From positions 36,343-100,342 of the IMG/VR virus record IMGVR_UViG_3300020219_000012: a stretch of 64,000 bases of DNA; one strand, 5' to 3'. A program made the position numbers and the translations under genes. Shown here in pieces: positions 62,951 through 64,000 of this stretch. Numbering within the stretch: position 1 is the stretch's first letter; every line of letters starts with the position of its first letter. The notes beneath the pieces were generated by a model, which had not been told where the DNA came from, made no database searches, and saw only the letters and a program-made list of their open reading frames with translations. The DNA is from a virus.

Positions 62951-63201
62951 TCTGTCTCCGAAGGCGACGGCGACCAGCGGAACCCCGCTAGCGCGGCTTT
63001 GGCCTCCGCTGCCAGCGCGCGTGCGCGCCAGTCGATGGGCGGTTGGCTGCACCCGCCGCCCACCAGCAGCCAGCAGCAGTCACGTGGGCACAGGCACGCG
63101 CCCCCGCTGTCTTCGCACGCCCTCCGTACGGCGTAATCGGCGAGCGAAGCTAGGCGTCGGTCGCACGTCGGGCAGCGCTCCGCTGCGATGATGTCAGACA
63201 T
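62947..63201 (-). CDS. Zinc-module paralogue B, short
   Basis: 84 residues: RCPTCDRRLASLADYAVRRA, then CLCPRDCCW and IDWRARALAAEAK. It is essentially the zinc module alone, with a short Ser/Pro-rich end; it lacks the GEC/GxC spacing of the others (GGGCSQPP). Start in the junction repeat. Confidence 0.6.
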   Translation of the reverse strand: MSDIIAAERCPTCDRRLASLADYAVRRACEDSGGACLCPRDCCWLLVGGGCSQPPIDWRARALAAEAKAALAGFRWSPSPSETE

Positions 63202-63433
63202 TGGGATTCTCCTTGCTGTTGAGCCGCAACACCTCGGCCTCCGCCGTCAACGCGCGGGCGCGCCAGTCGACGCGCTCGCCGGTACACGCGCTGTGCATGG
63301 GCGCCCAGCAGCGATCGAGCGGGCACAGGCACGTGGCCCCGCCGTCGCACGCCCTCCATGCGGCGTAATCGTCGAGCTGGGCCCGGATCTGGTCGCACGT
63401 CGGGCAGCGCTCCTCCGTGCCGATCTCGGTCAC
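63194..63433 (-). CDS. Zinc-module paralogue A, short
   Basis: 79 residues from a GTG overlapping the previous stop. RCPTCDQIRAQLDDYAAWRA, CLCPLDRCW, SACTGERVDWRARALTAEAE, ending SKENPNV in the junction repeat. Closest to paralogue D in the module, but with no body. Confidence 0.6.
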   Translation of the reverse strand: MTEIGTEERCPTCDQIRAQLDDYAAWRACDGGATCLCPLDRCWAPMHSACTGERVDWRARALTAEAEVLRLNSKENPNV

Positions 63434-63606
63434 AGGGGCACCCCCGGCTTCCCGGCGTTGAGGCGTGCGGCGTGACGCCGAGCCTCGGCGCGGGACCTGA
63501 ACATGGCCACTTCCGCCCACTCGTACGGATCGGCGGCATTGCGGGTATCCGAGACCGCCCACGGCATAGCGAAGGAGAGGGTGACGATGTAACGTCGTCT
63601 GGTCAT
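63430..63606 (-). CDS. 58-residue hypothetical protein
   Basis: ATG 63606. A strand RRRYIVTLSFAMPWAVSD, then EWAEVAMFRSRAEARRHAAR as helix: the layout of a small phage protein of unknown role. Coupled by 4-nt overlaps on both sides. Confidence 0.52.
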   Translation of the reverse strand: MTRRRYIVTLSFAMPWAVSDTRNAADPYEWAEVAMFRSRAEARRHAARLNAGKPGVPL

Positions 63607-63866
63607 GGCGTCGACCCCTTCGCGGCGATGCGCGCCTCGACGGAGCGCCAGGCGGTGAGCAGGTCGCAGGACGAACACGCGCCGGCGGCGACTCGCGTGG
63701 GCCAGTGCGTCGAGCAGCCCCACTGCTCGTCGTCAGCCCACGCCCGCAGCGGTTCCACTAGCGCGGCGAAGGCCATGGCGACGCGAGCGCAATGAGCCTC
63801 GGCGTCGTCGATGTCGCGGCCGAGCACGTTCGCCGCGTCGGTCCGGAGGTGGTCTAGGTCGACCAT
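63603..63866 (-). CDS. Small protein with C-terminal CxxC
   Basis: 87 residues from ATG 63866. Helical start (HLRTDAANVLGRDIDDAEAH), DDEQWGCSTHWPTRVAAGAC then SSCDLLTAW gives Cys/His pairs. Function unknown. Confidence 0.52.
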   Translation of the reverse strand: MVDLDHLRTDAANVLGRDIDDAEAHCARVAMAFAALVEPLRAWADDEQWGCSTHWPTRVAAGACSSCDLLTAWRSVEARIAAKGSTP

Positions 63867-64000
63867 CACGCGTCCAGCTCCGATCGCCACGCGGCGAAGA
63901 ATTCGGCCGTGATGCGGTCGGCCGCCGCCGTTTTTGCCGCCCGCGCACACGCCGACACCGCCGCCCATGCCGCATCCGACGCCCACACCGACGCCTCAGC
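63866..64000 (-). CDS. C-terminal part of a gene entering from outside
   Basis: 44 residues visible, no start in the window: ASVWASDAAWAAVSACARAA ... FFAAWRSELDA. Ala-rich helix similar to the start of the 59567-59719 gene, again a sign of repeated cassettes in this block. Stop TGA overlaps the next ATG. Confidence 0.5.
   Translation of the reverse strand, partial: AEASVWASDAAWAAVSACARAAKTAAADRITAEFFAAWRSELDA

Noticed and set aside
1-64000. Integrase, excisionase or clear att site (temperate phage)
   Set aside because: No recombinase gene is present in this window; the tRNA-end remnant at 56965 alone does not show integration.

Overview
The window is a GC-rich piece of a large tailed-phage genome. 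It carries a complete run of virion genes for a contractile tail (major capsid protein, giant tail sheath, tail tube), a large replication, recombination and nucleotide-metabolism set, a 15-tRNA array, lysis enzymes and many very small translation-coupled genes. No integrase, ribosomal RNA or host housekeeping cluster is visible. Terminase, portal, tape measure, baseplate and DNA polymerase genes are not in this window, so the genome continues on both sides. The host cannot be named. Several genes have a -10-like box 4-10 nt before a start codon that has no Shine-Dalgarno sequence, which would fit a host that translates leaderless mRNAs (Actinobacteria or Deinococcus-like); this is inference only.

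Layout. Bases 1-11.7 kb (+): head, neck and tail genes, from two paralogous lysine/alanine-rich assembly-type proteins through the major capsid protein (3602-4495), connector proteins, a 943-residue sheath with internal repeats, and the tube. Bases 11.7-34.2 kb (-): a long leftward block with a PolB-type exonuclease, a VRR-NUC-like nuclease, an OB-fold ssDNA-binding-type protein, a sigma-region-4 protein, a sliding clamp, a Cas4-like Fe-S nuclease, a Sak4-like RecA-fold ATPase, thymidylate kinase, a DNA methyltransferase, a DinG/XPD-type helicase, a MazG-like protein, a metallophosphoesterase and many small zinc-ribbon proteins. Two + genes (25.1-26.2 kb) interrupt it. Bases 34.3-36.8 kb: tRNAs on the minus strand (Ser x4, Leu x3, Arg, Phe, Asn, Thr, Gln, Gly, Tyr, Trp), with an HNH nuclease embedded.

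Bases 36.9-41.3 kb: a SLOG-fold protein and a secreted lytic transglycosylase (-), then three + genes: a virion-like protein, a membrane-anchored glycosidase-like protein and an amidase endolysin. Bases 41.2-57.9 kb (-): ThyX, dCMP deaminase, an rIIA/rIIB pair, a 1124-residue fusion of an archaeo-eukaryotic-type primase with an MCM-like AAA+ helicase, an AT-rich candidate origin, an HNH nuclease, a strange 5-nt-periodic spacer, a conserved phage gene pair and RadC. Bases 57.9-64 kb (-): a compositionally distinct, Ala/Arg-rich block of small coupled genes, including four paralogous zinc-module proteins joined by a repeated 24-nt junction.

The most distinctive regulatory signal is the octamer GGCATAAG, found seven times on the minus strand. 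Five copies lie 21-85 nt upstream of a start codon; one lies in a stop codon and one in the + gene island. It reads like a phage-specific single-element promoter. A second set of sites resembles ordinary sigma-70 promoters (TTGAC plus a 16-18 nt spacer) and serves regulators, the + island, the tRNA operon and one virion gene.
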